Shown here: one piece after another, positions 17,659 to 27,370 of the stretch
How positions within the stretch are numbered: position 1 is the first letter of the stretch
How the letters are laid out: each line of letters opens with the position of its first letter
Assembly (NCBI GenBank): GCA_003278815.1
Contig: QCDB01000006.1
Location: 1 to 61,817, forward strand
Source of the DNA: SAR86 cluster bacterium AG-349-I13
GTDB taxonomy: Bacteria; Pseudomonadota; Gammaproteobacteria; Magnimaribacterales; TMED112
Direction of reading: 5' to 3'
Length of the DNA stretch: 61,817 nucleotides
Notes under the pieces: generated by a model
Seen by the model: the letters and a program-made list of their open reading frames with translations, nothing else
Told to the model about the DNA's origin: nothing
The model's database searches: none
Position numbers and translations under genes: made by a program

Positions 17659-20208
17659 GTGCAAGAGTTTGCTAAAGAAGTCCTTTCTGTTGACATTAAA
17701 GAAGAGTTAAAAAAGTCCTATTTGGACTACGCTATGAGTGTCATAGTTGGACGTGCTTTACCTGATGCTCGAGATGGAATGAAACCAGTCCATAGACGAA
17801 TTTTATTTGCCATGCATAAACTCTCTAATACCTATAACAAACCTAATAAGAAGTCAGCAAGAGTAGTAGGGGATGTTATTGGCAAATACCATCCACATGG
17901 AGATACAGCAGTTTATGACGCCATAGTACGTATGACACAGGATTTTTCGCTTAGATATCCATTAATACAAGGTCAAGGAAATTTTGGAAGCATTGATGGG
18001 GATTCTGCAGCAGCGATGAGGTATACAGAGATCAGAATGCAAAAAATAACTGATCAAATACTTGCAGATATAGAAAAAGAAACAGTAAGTTACTCGCCAA
18101 ATTACGATGGAACTGAAGATATTCCTGATGTTTTGCCAACCAGAATTCCAAATTTGCTGATAAATGGTTCTTCAGGTATAGCAGTTGGTATGGCAACCAA
18201 TATTCCACCTCATAACCTTAATGAAGTATTGGACGCATGTTTGCACATTTTAGACACTCCTGACACTTCAATTGATGATTTGTTAAAAATTGTCAAAGGA
18301 CCAGATTTCCCACTTGGAGGAATAATTACAGGTATTGACGGTATAGAGCAGGCCTATAGAACTGGTCAAGGAAAAGTTTATGTTAGAGGAAAAACTGCCA
18401 TCGAAGAAATGAAAGGCGGTAAAGAAGCAATAATTATCACTGAAATACCATTCATGGTGAATAAAGCAAGAATGCTCGAGAGAATTGCTGAACTAGTAAA
18501 AGAAAAGAAACTTGAAGGCATTGGTGAAATAAGAGATGAGTCAGATAAAGATGGAATGAGAGTAGTTGTGGAACTGAAAAAAGGAGAAGTGCCCGAAGTT
18601 GTCTTAAATAACCTCATCAAGCATTCTCAATTGGAGCAAGTTTTTGGTATTAATAATGTTGTTCTTGTTGACGGCAAACCACAGTTATGTAATTTACAAC
18701 AATTGCTCAACATATTCTTAGATCATAGGAAAGATGTTATTACAAACCGATCTCTGTATGAACTTCGCCAGGCAAAAGAAAGGGGACATATTGTTGAGGG
18801 TTTAATTGTTGCAATCGCCAACATTGATGAAGTGATCGAAATAATAAAAAAATCAGAGAATTCAAAAGTTGCTGCTGACAAACTGTGCGAACGAAATTGG
18901 TCTGCTTCAACTATTAAACCATTACTAGATAAAGTTGCTGATCCAGATATTTGTAAACCTGAGGGTTTAGAGGATGGTTTTGGTCTAAATGGAAAAGAAT
19001 ATAAACTTTCTCTTGTTCAAGCTAAGGCAATCTTAGAGTTAAGACTTAGTAGACTTACAGCTCTTGAAACAGATAAATTAAACGAAGAATATGAAGAGCT
19101 TGTAAAGCAAATTAAAGAATTACAAGAAATTCTCTCCAATAAATCAAGACTCGTTGAAGTGGTAAAAGAAGAACTTAATGAAATTAAAGATAATTTTGGA
19201 GATGAAAGAAGAACAGAAATTATTGAGAGAAGATTAACTATAGATGACGCTGACTTAATTCCAGAAGAAGAAAGGGTATTTACCATTTCTAATAACGGAT
19301 TTGTAAAAACTCAGCAGCTGGCCGAATATAGATCACAACGGAGAGGTGGTGTTGGAAAAACTGCCTCTGCTCTACGAGAAGAAGATTTTATAAAACAAGT
19401 ATTAGTTCTTAACACACATGTGCAAGTGTTGTGTTTTACAACCAAAGGAAAAGTACACTGGTTAGAAATCTATAAATTACCTGTAATGTCTAGAACAGCA
19501 AAAGGAAGACCTATATCAAACGTTTTACCGCTCGAAGAGGATGAAAAAGTGACCTCTTTCTTGCCAGTAGACGAGTATAAAGAGGGCCATTTCATAATAA
19601 TGGCAACAAAAAATGGAGTTGTTAAGAAAACTGCTCTAACAGCATTTCAAAAAAGGTATGCGCCAGGTTTAAGAGCTATAAATCTTGATGAAGGTGACAA
19701 ATTAATTAGTACAATTATCACCGATGGTAAGGATGAAGTTTGTCTTGCTTCTGAAAGTGGAAAAGCTATCAGATTCAAAGAGTCTGATGTGCGAGCAATG
19801 GGCAGATCTACCAGAGGTGTGAAAGGCATGAATATCGATAAAACCGATAGAGTAATTTCTATGATTAAAGTAATACCAGATGCAAAACTTTTGACTCTTA
19901 GTGAAAACGGATATGGTAAAAGGACTAATATCTCTGAATTCAGTGGACAAAAAAGAGGTGGTAAAGGGGTGATTGCTCTAAATACCTCAGCCAGAAATGG
20001 AAAAATGGTAGCTGCAGTCCAAGTCTTAGATGGAGACGAAGTAATGCTTATAGGAAATAAAGGAACCATGATAAGAACAAAGGTAGATCAAATAAGTGTA
20101 ATAGGTAGAAACACCCAAGGAGTGAAAGTAGTTACAACCAGAGAAGCAGAGATGCTTGTTGATGCAGTAGGCTTCAAAGAAAGTCTTGATGAAGAAGAGA
20201 GTTCATAA
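17659..20208 (+). CDS. gyrA: DNA gyrase subunit A
   Basis: An 849-residue type II topoisomerase subunit that cuts and rejoins DNA during negative supercoiling. The active-site Tyr is in [10 protein letters not shown]. The quinolone-region helix reads [15 protein letters not shown], with Thr where E. coli has Ser83 and the Asp87 equivalent kept. The C-terminal pinwheel contains two GyrA-box-like motifs, QRRGGVG and QKRGGKG, which with the adjoining serC separates it from ParC. The start is GTG with a -10-like box six bases upstream. The 3' end overlaps serC. Confidence 0.97.
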   Translation: MQEFAKEVLSVDIKEELKKSYLDYAMSVIVGRALPDARDGMKPVHRRILFAMHKLSNTYNKPNKKSARVVGDVIGKYHPHGDTAVYDAIVRMTQDFSLRYPLIQGQGNFGSIDGDSAAAMRYTEIRMQKITDQILADIEKETVSYSPNYDGTEDIPDVLPTRIPNLLINGSSGIAVGMATNIPPHNLNEVLDACLHILDTPDTSIDDLLKIVKGPDFPLGGIITGIDGIEQAYRTGQGKVYVRGKTAIEEMKGGKEAIIITEIPFMVNKARMLERIAELVKEKKLEGIGEIRDESDKDGMRVVVELKKGEVPEVVLNNLIKHSQLEQVFGINNVVLVDGKPQLCNLQQLLNIFLDHRKDVITNRSLYELRQAKERGHIVEGLIVAIANIDEVIEIIKKSENSKVAADKLCERNWSASTIKPLLDKVADPDICKPEGLEDGFGLNGKEYKLSLVQAKAILELRLSRLTALETDKLNEEYEELVKQIKELQEILSNKSRLVEVVKEELNEIKDNFGDERRTEIIERRLTIDDADLIPEEERVFTISNNGFVKTQQLAEYRSQRRGGVGKTASALREEDFIKQVLVLNTHVQVLCFTTKGKVHWLEIYKLPVMSRTAKGRPISNVLPLEEDEKVTSFLPVDEYKEGHFIIMATKNGVVKKTALTAFQKRYAPGLRAINLDEGDKLISTIITDGKDEVCLASESGKAIRFKESDVRAMGRSTRGVKGMNIDKTDRVISMIKVIPDAKLLTLSENGYGKRTNISEFSGQKRGGKGVIALNTSARNGKMVAAVQVLDGDEVMLIGNKGTMIRTKVDQISVIGRNTQGVKVVTTREAEMLVDAVGFKESLDEEESS

Positions 20209-21271
20209 TTTCAGTGCTGGTCCAGCCACATTGCCCGTTGAGATATTAGAAGCAGTTGAATCTGAGTTATACGATTATGAAGGAATCGGATCTTCGATAA
20301 TTGAAATAAGTCATCGCGATCAAGTTTTTAAAGATGTAGCCAATAAGGCTGAAATTTCAGTTAGAAAATTACTTTCTATACCTGAAGATTATGATGTAAT
20401 CTTTATGCAAGGCGGAGCAACCTTGCAATTTTCTCTTATACCAATGAACTTTGCTCATCTAGGTGATATAAGCAACTTTGCAGACGTAGGCTCATGGTCT
20501 GCCAAAGCAATCAAAGAAGCCTCTAAGATTTGTGATGTAAATGTTTGCACATCATCAAAAGAAAATAATTATACGAATATTGATTTTATGTCAGACTGGA
20601 ATATTAGAGAAAATTCTGCACTTGTACACTATTGTAAAAATGAAACCATTCAGGGTATCAGAATTACAGATGAACCCAAATTTTCTTCATACTCGTTCGT
20701 CGATATGTCTTCATGTTTATTTTCAGAGAATATAAATGTCAGCAAATACGATTTTATTTATGCATGTGCACAAAAGAATTTTGGCCCTTCTGGAATAACT
20801 TTAGTCATTGCTAAAAAAGAGTTGCTATCAAAATCGAACCCTGATTTACCGAATATTCTGAAGTATGATGCGCATGCTAATGAAGGCTCCATGCTCAATA
20901 CACCTAACACATTTGGCTGGTATGTAGCAGGTAAAATGTTTGATTGGTATTTAGAAAACGGTGGTGTAGCCGAAATGGAGAAACAAAGTACAGCTAAAAC
21001 AGCATTGCTGTATGATCTAATTGATAAATCAGATTTTTATATAAATCCAGTAAATACAAAACAAAGATCTATCAATAATGTAGTATTCACTATTGTAAAT
21101 AGTGAGCTAGAAAAAGTTTTTCTAGAGGAAGCCGAAAAGGCTGATCTTAAATATCTGAAAGGCCATCGAACTGTTGGTGGAATGCGAGCCAGCATTTACA
21201 ATTCAATGAAAATAGAATCAGTTTCTGTTCTAAAAGATTTTATGGAAAATTTTGAGAAAAATTATGGATGA
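20189..21271 (+). CDS. serC: Phosphoserine aminotransferase
   Basis: A 360-residue PLP enzyme that makes 3-phosphoserine (serine route) and acts in pyridoxal phosphate synthesis. It begins [16 protein letters not shown], the family N-terminus; the ATG at 20189 is chosen over a TTG one codon earlier. The cofactor lysine is in YACAQKNFGPSG, and HRTVGGMRASIYN is the C-terminal arginine-containing motif. It overlaps gyrA by 20 bases and aroQ by 8, and starts the serC-aroQ-tyrA-aroA-cmk-rpsA run. Confidence 0.96.
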   Translation: MKKRVHNFSAGPATLPVEILEAVESELYDYEGIGSSIIEISHRDQVFKDVANKAEISVRKLLSIPEDYDVIFMQGGATLQFSLIPMNFAHLGDISNFADVGSWSAKAIKEASKICDVNVCTSSKENNYTNIDFMSDWNIRENSALVHYCKNETIQGIRITDEPKFSSYSFVDMSSCLFSENINVSKYDFIYACAQKNFGPSGITLVIAKKELLSKSNPDLPNILKYDAHANEGSMLNTPNTFGWYVAGKMFDWYLENGGVAEMEKQSTAKTALLYDLIDKSDFYINPVNTKQRSINNVVFTIVNSELEKVFLEEAEKADLKYLKGHRTVGGMRASIYNSMKIESVSVLKDFMENFEKNYG

Positions 21272-21536
21272 TGAAAAAGCACTTTTATTTATAAGAGAAG
21301 AAATAGATGCAATTGATTCAGAGATTATTGCTTTACTTGAATCAAGATTAAATCTCTCACTTCAAATAGGGAATGTTAAAAAAAACCTAGATAAAAATAT
21401 GCATGATGATTCTAGAGAAGAAGAAATCTTAAAAAAGATTGAAGAACTTTCACTTCTCTATCCAAAAGAGGATTTAAAGTCTATATTCGTCGAGATTATG
21501 AAAACATCACTTAACGCTCAAAAAAATAATGAGTAG
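21264..21536 (+). CDS. aroQ: Chorismate mutase, AroQ type, stand-alone
   Basis: A 90-residue all-helical AroQ chorismate mutase converting chorismate to prephenate. The IREEIDAIDSEIIALLESR start and the following helix, with NVKK and DSREEEIL, are the standard active-site segments. In most gammaproteobacteria this domain is fused to prephenate dehydratase (PheA) after serC. Here it stops after the mutase domain, and prephenate dehydrogenase follows at once (8-base overlap). Start at ATG 21264, overlapping serC; a TTG at 21252 is less likely. Confidence 0.88.
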   Translation: MDDEKALLFIREEIDAIDSEIIALLESRLNLSLQIGNVKKNLDKNMHDDSREEEILKKIEELSLLYPKEDLKSIFVEIMKTSLNAQKNNE

Positions 21537-22251
21537 AGAAATTTTAATTGTAGGTTCAGGTTTTATGGGAACTTCAATGGCTCATGCTTTAAAAAACTGT
21601 GATATTTCATGTTTGGAAACACATCAAGCTTATCTTGCAACTTTAAGAAACCTTAATATCTATAAAAATGTTTTTTCAGATGTCTCAGATATTGAGGGCA
21701 AGTTTGAATTAATTATTATCTGCACAAGACAAAAAGATGTTCTTGAACATATTTCTTATTTTTCTACCAAATTTCCTGAAAGTCTTATTACCGATATTTC
21801 TAGTTCTAAAAACTTTTTGCAAAAAGCAGATTTGCCCTCCAACTTTATTTCATCTCACCCTATTTGTGGAAGTCATAAAGTTGGGCCTGAAGATGCAGAA
21901 CCAGATTTATTTGAAGACAAAGAAGTAATTATTATTGATAGTGCTCATCATGAAAATTTAAATAAATTAGAGTCATTTTGGAGCTCACTTGGAGCTAAAA
22001 CTACTGTAATGAATTTTTCAGAACATGATAAGAATTACGCTTTACTTAGCCATTTTCCACATTTATTTAGTTTTATTTATAGAGAAATACTTGATGAAGA
22101 AGATATCGACTACAAAAAATTCTCAGGGGATAGTCTCAAAGAAATACTGAGACTATCAGAGGCAAACGAACACCTTTGGAATGAAATATTTTTGGACAAT
22201 AAAGACAATCTTGAACAAATAAAAGAAAAGCTTAAGAAAAAACTATTGTGA
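21529..22251 (+). CDS. tyrA: Prephenate dehydrogenase
   Basis: A 240-residue NAD(P)-dependent enzyme that oxidises prephenate to 4-hydroxyphenylpyruvate for tyrosine. The Rossmann motif is ILIVGSGFMGTSMAHAL; ISSHPICGSHKVGPEDA is the TyrA substrate motif, with its HP(I/M)-G pattern; HFPHLFSF follows. It is shorter than usual (about 290) and has no ACT regulatory domain, so feedback by tyrosine may be absent. It overlaps aroQ by 8 bases and aroA by 4. Confidence 0.9.
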   Translation: MSREILIVGSGFMGTSMAHALKNCDISCLETHQAYLATLRNLNIYKNVFSDVSDIEGKFELIIICTRQKDVLEHISYFSTKFPESLITDISSSKNFLQKADLPSNFISSHPICGSHKVGPEDAEPDLFEDKEVIIIDSAHHENLNKLESFWSSLGAKTTVMNFSEHDKNYALLSHFPHLFSFIYREILDEEDIDYKKFSGDSLKEILRLSEANEHLWNEIFLDNKDNLEQIKEKLKKKLL

Positions 22252-23429
22252 TTGAACTTCCAAAAGACAAATCCATTGCTCAAAGGTGCGCTGTTTTAAA
22301 TTTAGATTTCGATGAGAGTTTCATTGGCGAGGATATAAAAAACACCCTTCAGGCTGCAAATCAATTTGCTGAATACAACAAAGATCTCACGCTTAATTTA
22401 GGTAATTCAGGTACAGGTATACGTCTATTGACAGGATACATTGCTGGATCAGGAAAAAAATGTACTTTAATAGGCGACAAATCACTTTCTAATAGACCTA
22501 TGAGAAGGATCTCTGACCCATTAAATACTTGGGGGGCAAAAATTTCTTTGAGAGAAAATAAATATCCGCCAATAGAAATAGCTGAATCAAAATTACAATC
22601 AAATTTCATATACGAATTAGAAATTCCAAGTGCTCAAATTAAATCGTGTCTTCTTCTAGCAGCTCTTTCGTCAAAAACTAAAATTGAAATAATCGAAAAA
22701 ATCCCTTCTAGAGATCACACAGAGCGTTTATTACAGGAATGTGATGCAATGATTTTTAGAGAGGGAAATAAGATAATCTTTGATGGCACAAAAGAGATAA
22801 CAAAGAAATTTATTGATGTTCCTAAAGATTTTTCTTCAGCTGCATACCTTATTGCTGCCAATATTCTGACAGATAAAGATATTCCTTTAATAGGTATCGG
22901 TGTAAACAAAACAAGAACAGCTTTTCTTGATGTTTTGGTAGAAATGGGGGCAAAAATAGAGTTACGTAATGGCTGCGTAATATCAAACGAGCAGAGAGCG
23001 GATATAACTGCCAGCTTAAACAAAAATTTGAAAGGGATTTCTATTTCAGGAAAAAAAATTCCAAATTTAATAGATGAAATACCGTTGATTGCGATTATGG
23101 CAATGTTTGCAGAGGGTAAAACTACAATTAGAGATGCTAAAGAATTGAGATATAAAGAGTCTGACAGAATTAGTTTATTACTGGATAACATGAAAAAGTT
23201 TAATCCAAACATTGGTTTAGCAGAGTTTGAAGATGGTTTTGAAATTATCCCATCAAAAAATCTTAATAATGATAGTGTAGATTTAGAGACAGGTGGCGAT
23301 CATAGGATTATCATGAGCTTTGTGATTGCAGCGCTTGTAACAGGAAAAAAAATTAATTTTGATGAAACCGAATCAGTAGAAACATCTTTTCCTGGTTTCT
23401 TTGAGGTGATAAAAGCATGGTACCAATAG
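22248..23429 (+). CDS. aroA: 3-phosphoshikimate 1-carboxyvinyltransferase (EPSP synthase)
   Basis: A 393-residue shikimate pathway enzyme. It begins MIELPKDKSIAQRCAVL, equivalent to the usual P-x-K-S-x-x-R substrate motif but with few residues in front. LGNSGTGIRLLTGYIAG is the glyphosate/PEP-site motif, and RYKESDRI is present. It is slightly shorter than the usual 425-430. It starts at a GTG that overlaps the tyrA stop and ends inside cmk by 13 bases. Confidence 0.94.
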   Translation: MIELPKDKSIAQRCAVLNLDFDESFIGEDIKNTLQAANQFAEYNKDLTLNLGNSGTGIRLLTGYIAGSGKKCTLIGDKSLSNRPMRRISDPLNTWGAKISLRENKYPPIEIAESKLQSNFIYELEIPSAQIKSCLLLAALSSKTKIEIIEKIPSRDHTERLLQECDAMIFREGNKIIFDGTKEITKKFIDVPKDFSSAAYLIAANILTDKDIPLIGIGVNKTRTAFLDVLVEMGAKIELRNGCVISNEQRADITASLNKNLKGISISGKKIPNLIDEIPLIAIMAMFAEGKTTIRDAKELRYKESDRISLLLDNMKKFNPNIGLAEFEDGFEIIPSKNLNNDSVDLETGGDHRIIMSFVIAALVTGKKINFDETESVETSFPGFFEVIKAWYQ

Positions 23430-24058
23430 TTACAATTGATGGACCGTCTGGCTCTGGTAAAGGTACTATTTCAAAAGCATTAGCAATTGATTTGAAATGG
23501 AATTATTTAGATAGTGGTTTGATATATAGGTGTTATGCTTTTCTCCATTCAATTGGAGTCTCAGAAATAACGCAAGAGATAGGCTATATTAACCATGAAT
23601 ATGATCTAGAACATGAAACTATTTCGTACCGAAACAAGAATATCACCGATAAGATTAGAGGGTCTGCAATAACTAAACTTTCATCAGAGCTGTCTCAATT
23701 ATCTGCAGTTAGAGATAAATTAACTCTGATTCAAAAAACCTATCGAAAAGCACCAGGCTTGGTAGCTGAAGGTCGTGATATGTCTTCAAAGCTTTTTCCT
23801 GATTCGCTCGTGAAAATTTTTTTAACCGCAAATTTAGAAGAAAGGGTGATGAGAAGAGCAAATCAGTTGAGAAATGCTGGACAAAAGGTTAATATTTCCG
23901 AACTCAAAAATGAGATTGTACTCAGAGATGATAGAGATATGAAAAGAACTCGATCACCATTAAAACAAACTGAAGATTCAATCCTCATTGACAGTTCCGA
24001 AAAAACTGTTGGAGAAATTACAGATTTAATAAAAAAATTAATAAATGAAAAATACTGA
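23417..24058 (+). CDS. cmk: Cytidylate kinase
   Basis: A 213-residue P-loop kinase phosphorylating CMP/dCMP. The P-loop is IDGPSGSGKGTISKALA, followed by LDSGLIYRCYA and VAEGRDM; the lid contains RDDRDMKRTRSPL. The order aroA-cmk-rpsA is conserved in gammaproteobacteria. It overlaps both neighbours (13 and 14 bases). Confidence 0.95.
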   Translation: MVPIVTIDGPSGSGKGTISKALAIDLKWNYLDSGLIYRCYAFLHSIGVSEITQEIGYINHEYDLEHETISYRNKNITDKIRGSAITKLSSELSQLSAVRDKLTLIQKTYRKAPGLVAEGRDMSSKLFPDSLVKIFLTANLEERVMRRANQLRNAGQKVNISELKNEIVLRDDRDMKRTRSPLKQTEDSILIDSSEKTVGEITDLIKKLINEKY

Positions 24059-25358
24059 TAAGACATTACAGAATTTGCTCGATAAAAGTTTTAGCGAGTT
24101 CAATCTTATACAAGGATCCCTAGTCAAAGCCAGTGTTATAGAAATTGGTAAAAAGTGGGTCACACTTGATATTGGATTTAAATCTGATGGGCTTGTTTCT
24201 ATTGAAGAATTTCAAGATCACGCAAGTAAATTAGTAGTCGAAGTAGGCGATGAAGTTGAGGTTATGCTCGATGCTCTTGACGATGGCTATGGTGAGATCA
24301 GACTCTCTCGAGACAAAGCAAGAAAACAAGAAACTTGGGATAAGTTAGAAACTGCCCACACTGATGGGGTTTATGTCGAAGGGAAAGTTGTAAATAAAGT
24401 TAAAGGTGGTTTTACGGTATTCGTTGATGTTGTCAAAGCATTTTTGCCTGGCTCTCTAATTGATCCGAAAGGAGGTAAGGATTATCCAGACCTAACAGGT
24501 CAAACTCTTGATTTCAAAGTAATGAAATTCGATAAAAAAAGATCAAACATTGTTCTTTCTAGAAAAGCAGTATTGCAAGAGCAAAATTCTGAAGAAAGAG
24601 AAAGATTGTTAGGAATCATCAAAGAAGGTGAAAAAATTGAGGGCACAATTAAAAACTTAACTGACTATGGTGCTTTTGTAGATTTGGGTGGCCTAGATGG
24701 TTTGCTTCATATCACAGACTTGTCTTGGAAGAGAGTTATGCATCCAAAAGAAGTACTTAAAGTAGGGGATAAAATGGAATTCATGGTTCTTTCTTTTGAC
24801 GAGGAAAAAATGAGAGTCTCACTGGGCCTTAAACAACTCTTTGAAGATCCGTGGAAAGAAATTGAAACTAAATACCATGTCGGACAAGTTGTAAGTGGAG
24901 AAGTTGCTTTAACCACAGATTATGGATGTTTTGTGAAACTTGACGATGATATCGAAGGTCTAGTTCATATTACCGACCTTGATTGGAAAAATAAAAATAT
25001 TAACCCAGCTTCAATTCTAGAGAAGGGCGATAAAATTGATGTCAAAGTAATGGAAATTGATCTGGAAGAAAGGAAAGTTTCATTGAGCAGAAAACACACG
25101 ACAGAAAATCCATGGAAAGAATTTGAGGATAAGCATAACAATGGTGATATCCTCGAAAAACTTAAGATCAAATCAGTTACTGATTTTGGTGTGTTTGTTG
25201 AACTAGATGGTGGAATAGATGGCTTGGTTCACCACTCAGAAATTGAAGTAGGCTCACAAACAATACAAGATTTATTTAAAGTTGGTGAAGAAGTTTCAGT
25301 GTCTATTAGCGGCATGGATTCTGAAAGAGAGAGAATTTCTCTTACGCTTGTTTCCTAG
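24045..25358 (+). CDS. rpsA: 30S ribosomal protein S1, five-domain form
   Basis: 437 residues against about 557 in E. coli. Five S1 OB-fold repeats can be counted, at roughly residues 20-86, 107-173, 192-260, 277-346 and 365-434, the later ones each carrying the YGAFVDLGGLDGLLHITDL-type core (TDYGCFVKL, TDFGVFVEL). The first two are the divergent ribosome-binding repeats. One C-terminal repeat is absent compared with the six-repeat enterobacterial protein. S1 helps structured mRNAs load on the 30S subunit. The next gene is pyrF rather than ihfB. Confidence 0.95.
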   Translation: MKNTDKTLQNLLDKSFSEFNLIQGSLVKASVIEIGKKWVTLDIGFKSDGLVSIEEFQDHASKLVVEVGDEVEVMLDALDDGYGEIRLSRDKARKQETWDKLETAHTDGVYVEGKVVNKVKGGFTVFVDVVKAFLPGSLIDPKGGKDYPDLTGQTLDFKVMKFDKKRSNIVLSRKAVLQEQNSEERERLLGIIKEGEKIEGTIKNLTDYGAFVDLGGLDGLLHITDLSWKRVMHPKEVLKVGDKMEFMVLSFDEEKMRVSLGLKQLFEDPWKEIETKYHVGQVVSGEVALTTDYGCFVKLDDDIEGLVHITDLDWKNKNINPASILEKGDKIDVKVMEIDLEERKVSLSRKHTTENPWKEFEDKHNNGDILEKLKIKSVTDFGVFVELDGGIDGLVHHSEIEVGSQTIQDLFKVGEEVSVSISGMDSERERISLTLVS

Positions 25359-25378
25359 TAAATATCAAATCTTTTAAA

Positions 25379-25384
25379 TACAAT
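25379..25384 (+). promoter_or_regulatory. -10-like hexamer TACAAT directly before pyrF
   Basis: TACAAT is followed by seven bases and the pyrF ATG at 25392. The gap after rpsA is only 33 bases, with no Shine-Dalgarno and no good -35. A leaderless start is inferred by analogy with other operon heads here. Confidence 0.4.
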
Positions 25385-25391
25385 TCAAGTT

Positions 25392-26045
25392 ATGTCTAAC
25401 AAAAGACTAATTATTGCCCTAGATTTTAAGAACATTGATGAAATGTCTCACTTCATCTCTAGTCTTGATCCCCAAAAATGTATTGTCAAAGTTGGGCTGC
25501 AGCTATTTATATCAGAAGGACCGAAGGTTTTAGACTTTTTATCACAACGTGGTTTTGAGATATTTTTGGATCTTAAATTACATGATATACCTAATACCGT
25601 CAGAAAATCTGTTGAAGAAATTTCACAATACAATGTCAAATTAACAACAATACATCTTCAAGGTGGTCGTGACATGATTCAAGCGGCAAATCAAGTTAAG
25701 GGAGATACAAAAATTCTTGGGGTTAGTTTGCTCACAAGCCTTGACGATGGTGATACCAGAGAACTCTATAATAATGATTTTGAAAAACAATTTAACAATT
25801 TAATCAATCTTGCCACAGAGACAAAAGTTGATGGAATTGTATGTAGTTCACAAGAGCTTGAACTTATTACAGATCCTTCGTTAATTAAGGTTGTGCCAGG
25901 AATAAGAAATCAAGAATCATCTGATGATCAAAAAAGAGTAATGACGTCCAGTGAAGCATATTCTAATGGTGCAGATTATATTGTGGTCGGCAGACCAATT
26001 ACACAGGCAAAATTTATTGAAGAGGCTGTCAAGGATTACTCATGA
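25392..26045 (+). CDS. pyrF: Orotidine 5'-phosphate decarboxylase
   Basis: A 217-residue TIM-barrel enzyme that makes UMP from OMP. The catalytic motif is FLDLKLHDIPNTV (D-x-K-x-x-D-I-x-x-T). VPGIRNQ and GADYIVVGRPIT form the phosphate-binding end. The stop overlaps the pgi ATG by four bases. Length and motifs are ordinary. Confidence 0.96.
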   Translation: MSNKRLIIALDFKNIDEMSHFISSLDPQKCIVKVGLQLFISEGPKVLDFLSQRGFEIFLDLKLHDIPNTVRKSVEEISQYNVKLTTIHLQGGRDMIQAANQVKGDTKILGVSLLTSLDDGDTRELYNNDFEKQFNNLINLATETKVDGIVCSSQELELITDPSLIKVVPGIRNQESSDDQKRVMTSSEAYSNGADYIVVGRPITQAKFIEEAVKDYS

Positions 26046-27370
26046 AATTCCAAGATTTCTTAAATAATATTGCTGCTGAAAATATTCAAGGTGTGAGTGA
26101 ACGTAAATTTTCAACAGGCTCTTTATCGATAGACCAATCCACAGCATTAATCGATGAAGCAACTTTTAGTTATTTTGAAAATTACGCTGAAAAACATAAC
26201 TTTACGCAAAAATTTCAAGATCTCATGTCTGGAGTCAGACTAAATAATACTGAAAACAGAGCAGTCACCCACTTTAAATACAGAGACCCAGAATCAGACT
26301 TATATTCAAAAAGTTTAAATGAAATGGAAGTTTTAGCGAAATTAATTAAAACCAATTTTAATAAAATAATAATTTTTGGGATTGGAGGTTCATATCTAGG
26401 ACCAAAACTTATGCATGACGTTTTTTCCAACAACGAAATCCAAATTAATTTTGTTACAGGCAGTGACCCTGCTGAGTTTGAAAAGTTTAAAAATTTAGAT
26501 TTGTCTGAATACGGCTTGGTCATTGCTTCAAAATCTTTTTCAACTCTTGAAACTTTAGGAAGTTACGAAGAGATTACTAAAAACAAATATCTCAATAATA
26601 CATATGCCGTAACGGCATCGAGACAAGCAGCAATTGATTATGGTATCAATTCAAACAACATTTTAGGTTTTGACCTTGGTACTGGTGGCAGATTTTCAAT
26701 ATGGACTGGAATAAACATAGGATTTTTTTTATCCAATGGTCGAACCGCTTTTGAAAAATTTTTATCGGGTGCAAATAGTATAGATATATTAAGTTCAAAG
26801 AAGCCTGGGTTAAATCCAGCACTTTCATTAGCCATACAAGATATCGTTTTCAGTAATTTATTAAATCTTGATACGACATTAATCCTTAATTACGACTATA
26901 AGTTGAGAAATTTCTATGCCTACGCTCAACAGCTTGAAATGGAGTCTCTTGGAAAATCAGTGGATAGAGATACAAATGAATTACTGGATTTTAATACTGG
27001 ATCAATTATTTGGGGTGGGTATGGTCCTCAAGCTCAACACTCCTTTTTTCAACATTTATTTCAAGGAAATAGAGAAACCAATAGCTACTTTATTGCTTCA
27101 AAAAATGATGATTTGAATTTCAAACAATTTAAAGGGCAAACTAAATCTCTTAGAGATGGCACTATAGACGAATCTGACCCTCATAAGAAAGTTTTACCTA
27201 AAAGGTTTACAACGATACTGTTAAAAAGTTTATCACCAGGATCTTTAGGCGAGTTAATTGCAATCTGGGAAAATAAAACCATATTTATGAGTATGTTTTG
27301 GAACATTAATCCATTCGATCAATGGGGGGTTGAATTAGGTAAATTAAATACAAAGAAAGAAATTGAATAA
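26042..27370 (+). CDS. pgi: Glucose-6-phosphate isomerase (short form)
   Basis: A 442-residue isomerase interconverting glucose 6-phosphate and fructose 6-phosphate. Motifs: GIGGSYLGPKL, SKSFSTLETL (usually SKTFTT), GGRFSIWTGIN, the catalytic EMESLGK and QHSFFQHLFQGN, then NPFDQWGVELGK. It is about 100 residues shorter than E. coli Pgi, mostly at the N-terminus and in loops. Key residues are kept, so it is probably active. It overlaps pyrF and uvrC. Confidence 0.93.
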   Translation: MKFQDFLNNIAAENIQGVSERKFSTGSLSIDQSTALIDEATFSYFENYAEKHNFTQKFQDLMSGVRLNNTENRAVTHFKYRDPESDLYSKSLNEMEVLAKLIKTNFNKIIIFGIGGSYLGPKLMHDVFSNNEIQINFVTGSDPAEFEKFKNLDLSEYGLVIASKSFSTLETLGSYEEITKNKYLNNTYAVTASRQAAIDYGINSNNILGFDLGTGGRFSIWTGINIGFFLSNGRTAFEKFLSGANSIDILSSKKPGLNPALSLAIQDIVFSNLLNLDTTLILNYDYKLRNFYAYAQQLEMESLGKSVDRDTNELLDFNTGSIIWGGYGPQAQHSFFQHLFQGNRETNSYFIASKNDDLNFKQFKGQTKSLRDGTIDESDPHKKVLPKRFTTILLKSLSPGSLGELIAIWENKTIFMSMFWNINPFDQWGVELGKLNTKKEIE

